NCBI GenBank assembly: GCA_025927935.1 | Contig: JAICKM010000094.1 | Location: forward strand, 1 to 13,949 | Reading direction: 5' to 3' | DNA: 13,949 nucleotides | DNA from: Chloroflexia bacterium | GTDB lineage: Bacteria; Chloroflexota; Chloroflexia; QHBQ01; JADMIH01 | Shown here: positions 13,934 through 13,949 of the stretch, in pieces | Layout of the letters: each line of letters opens with the position of its first letter | Numbering within the stretch: position 1 is the first letter of the stretch | Program-made: the position numbers and the translations under genes | Notes under the pieces: generated by a model | Databases searched by the model: none | Seen by the model: only the letters and a program-made list of their open reading frames with translations | Told to the model about the DNA's origin: nothing

Positions 13934-13949
13934 GGCGAAGTGGCGAAAT
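13934..13949 (+). tRNA. Possible 5' end of tRNA-Leu, cut by the window edge
   Basis: The last 16 bases, GGCGAAGTGGCGAAAT, fit the opening of a bacterial tRNA-Leu: a 7-nt acceptor strand starting with G, then TG at positions 8-9, then GCG of the D stem and AAAT of the D loop, a run commonly continued as TGGCAGACGC in this tRNA. The anticodon, variable arm and 3' acceptor strand are outside the window, so pairing cannot be checked. The alternative is a GTG-started reading frame from 13930 (GTG AGG CGA AGT) with AGGG just before it. Confidence 0.4.

Noticed and set aside
13918..13949. GGTCACAGGGAAAT resembling part of a c-di-GMP riboswitch (GEMM)
   Set aside because: Only the CACAGGG string is similar; the following AAACC and ACGCAAAGCC elements of that class are absent.

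Overview
The window is GC-rich (roughly two thirds G+C by eye), free-living bacterial DNA with six protein genes, all apparently intact. Single-membrane features (tethered enzymes with one N-terminal membrane segment, a WxPDG propeller protein), strong TTGACA/TAxxxT promoters, a LacI regulator with Streptomyces CebR-like operators and a fused alpha-beta E1 dehydrogenase suggest Chloroflexota (Anaerolineae-like). This assignment is an inference from gene style only. I see no insertion sequence, CRISPR array, integrase or phage gene.

Layout. On the minus strand are a membrane-tethered ComEC-like metallo-beta-lactamase protein (30-953) and a UMF1-type MFS transporter (1065-2474), each with its own promoter. 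A 402-bp divergent region follows, with two LacI-type operators and a strong rightward promoter. The plus strand then reads: a chemoreceptor signalling domain fused to an ABC sugar-binding protein domain (2877-5147); a LacI-family repressor (5409-6488); a tethered GH116 beta-glucosidase (6595-9138); a fused 2-oxo acid dehydrogenase E1 (9388-11652) followed by a long terminator hairpin; and a membrane-anchored 13-repeat beta-propeller protein (11915-13786). The last 90 bases look like the start of a structured RNA, possibly the first 16 nt of a tRNA-Leu.

How the genes fit together. The receptor fusion and lacI are driven by promoters with the same hexamers and spacing (TTGACA-N17-TAGACT), each followed within about 10 bp by a 14-bp operator ending in AACGCTYCCATG. 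Two more operators lie nearby, at 2683 and 5371. The sites resemble TGGGAGCGCTCCCA, the CebR box of the Streptomyces cello-oligosaccharide regulon. With the GH116 enzyme directly downstream of lacI, the simplest reading is a beta-gluco-oligosaccharide module: a repressor controlling itself, a glucosidase and an unusual sugar sensor.

The most unusual item is the receptor-SBP fusion. Its sugar-binding domain lies at the C-terminus, on the same side of the membrane as the signalling helices, with no signal peptide of its own and no ABC permease genes in the window. Several near-invariant receptor-tip residues are changed. The E1 gene and the propeller gene seem to be separate units with no visible tie to the sugar module.
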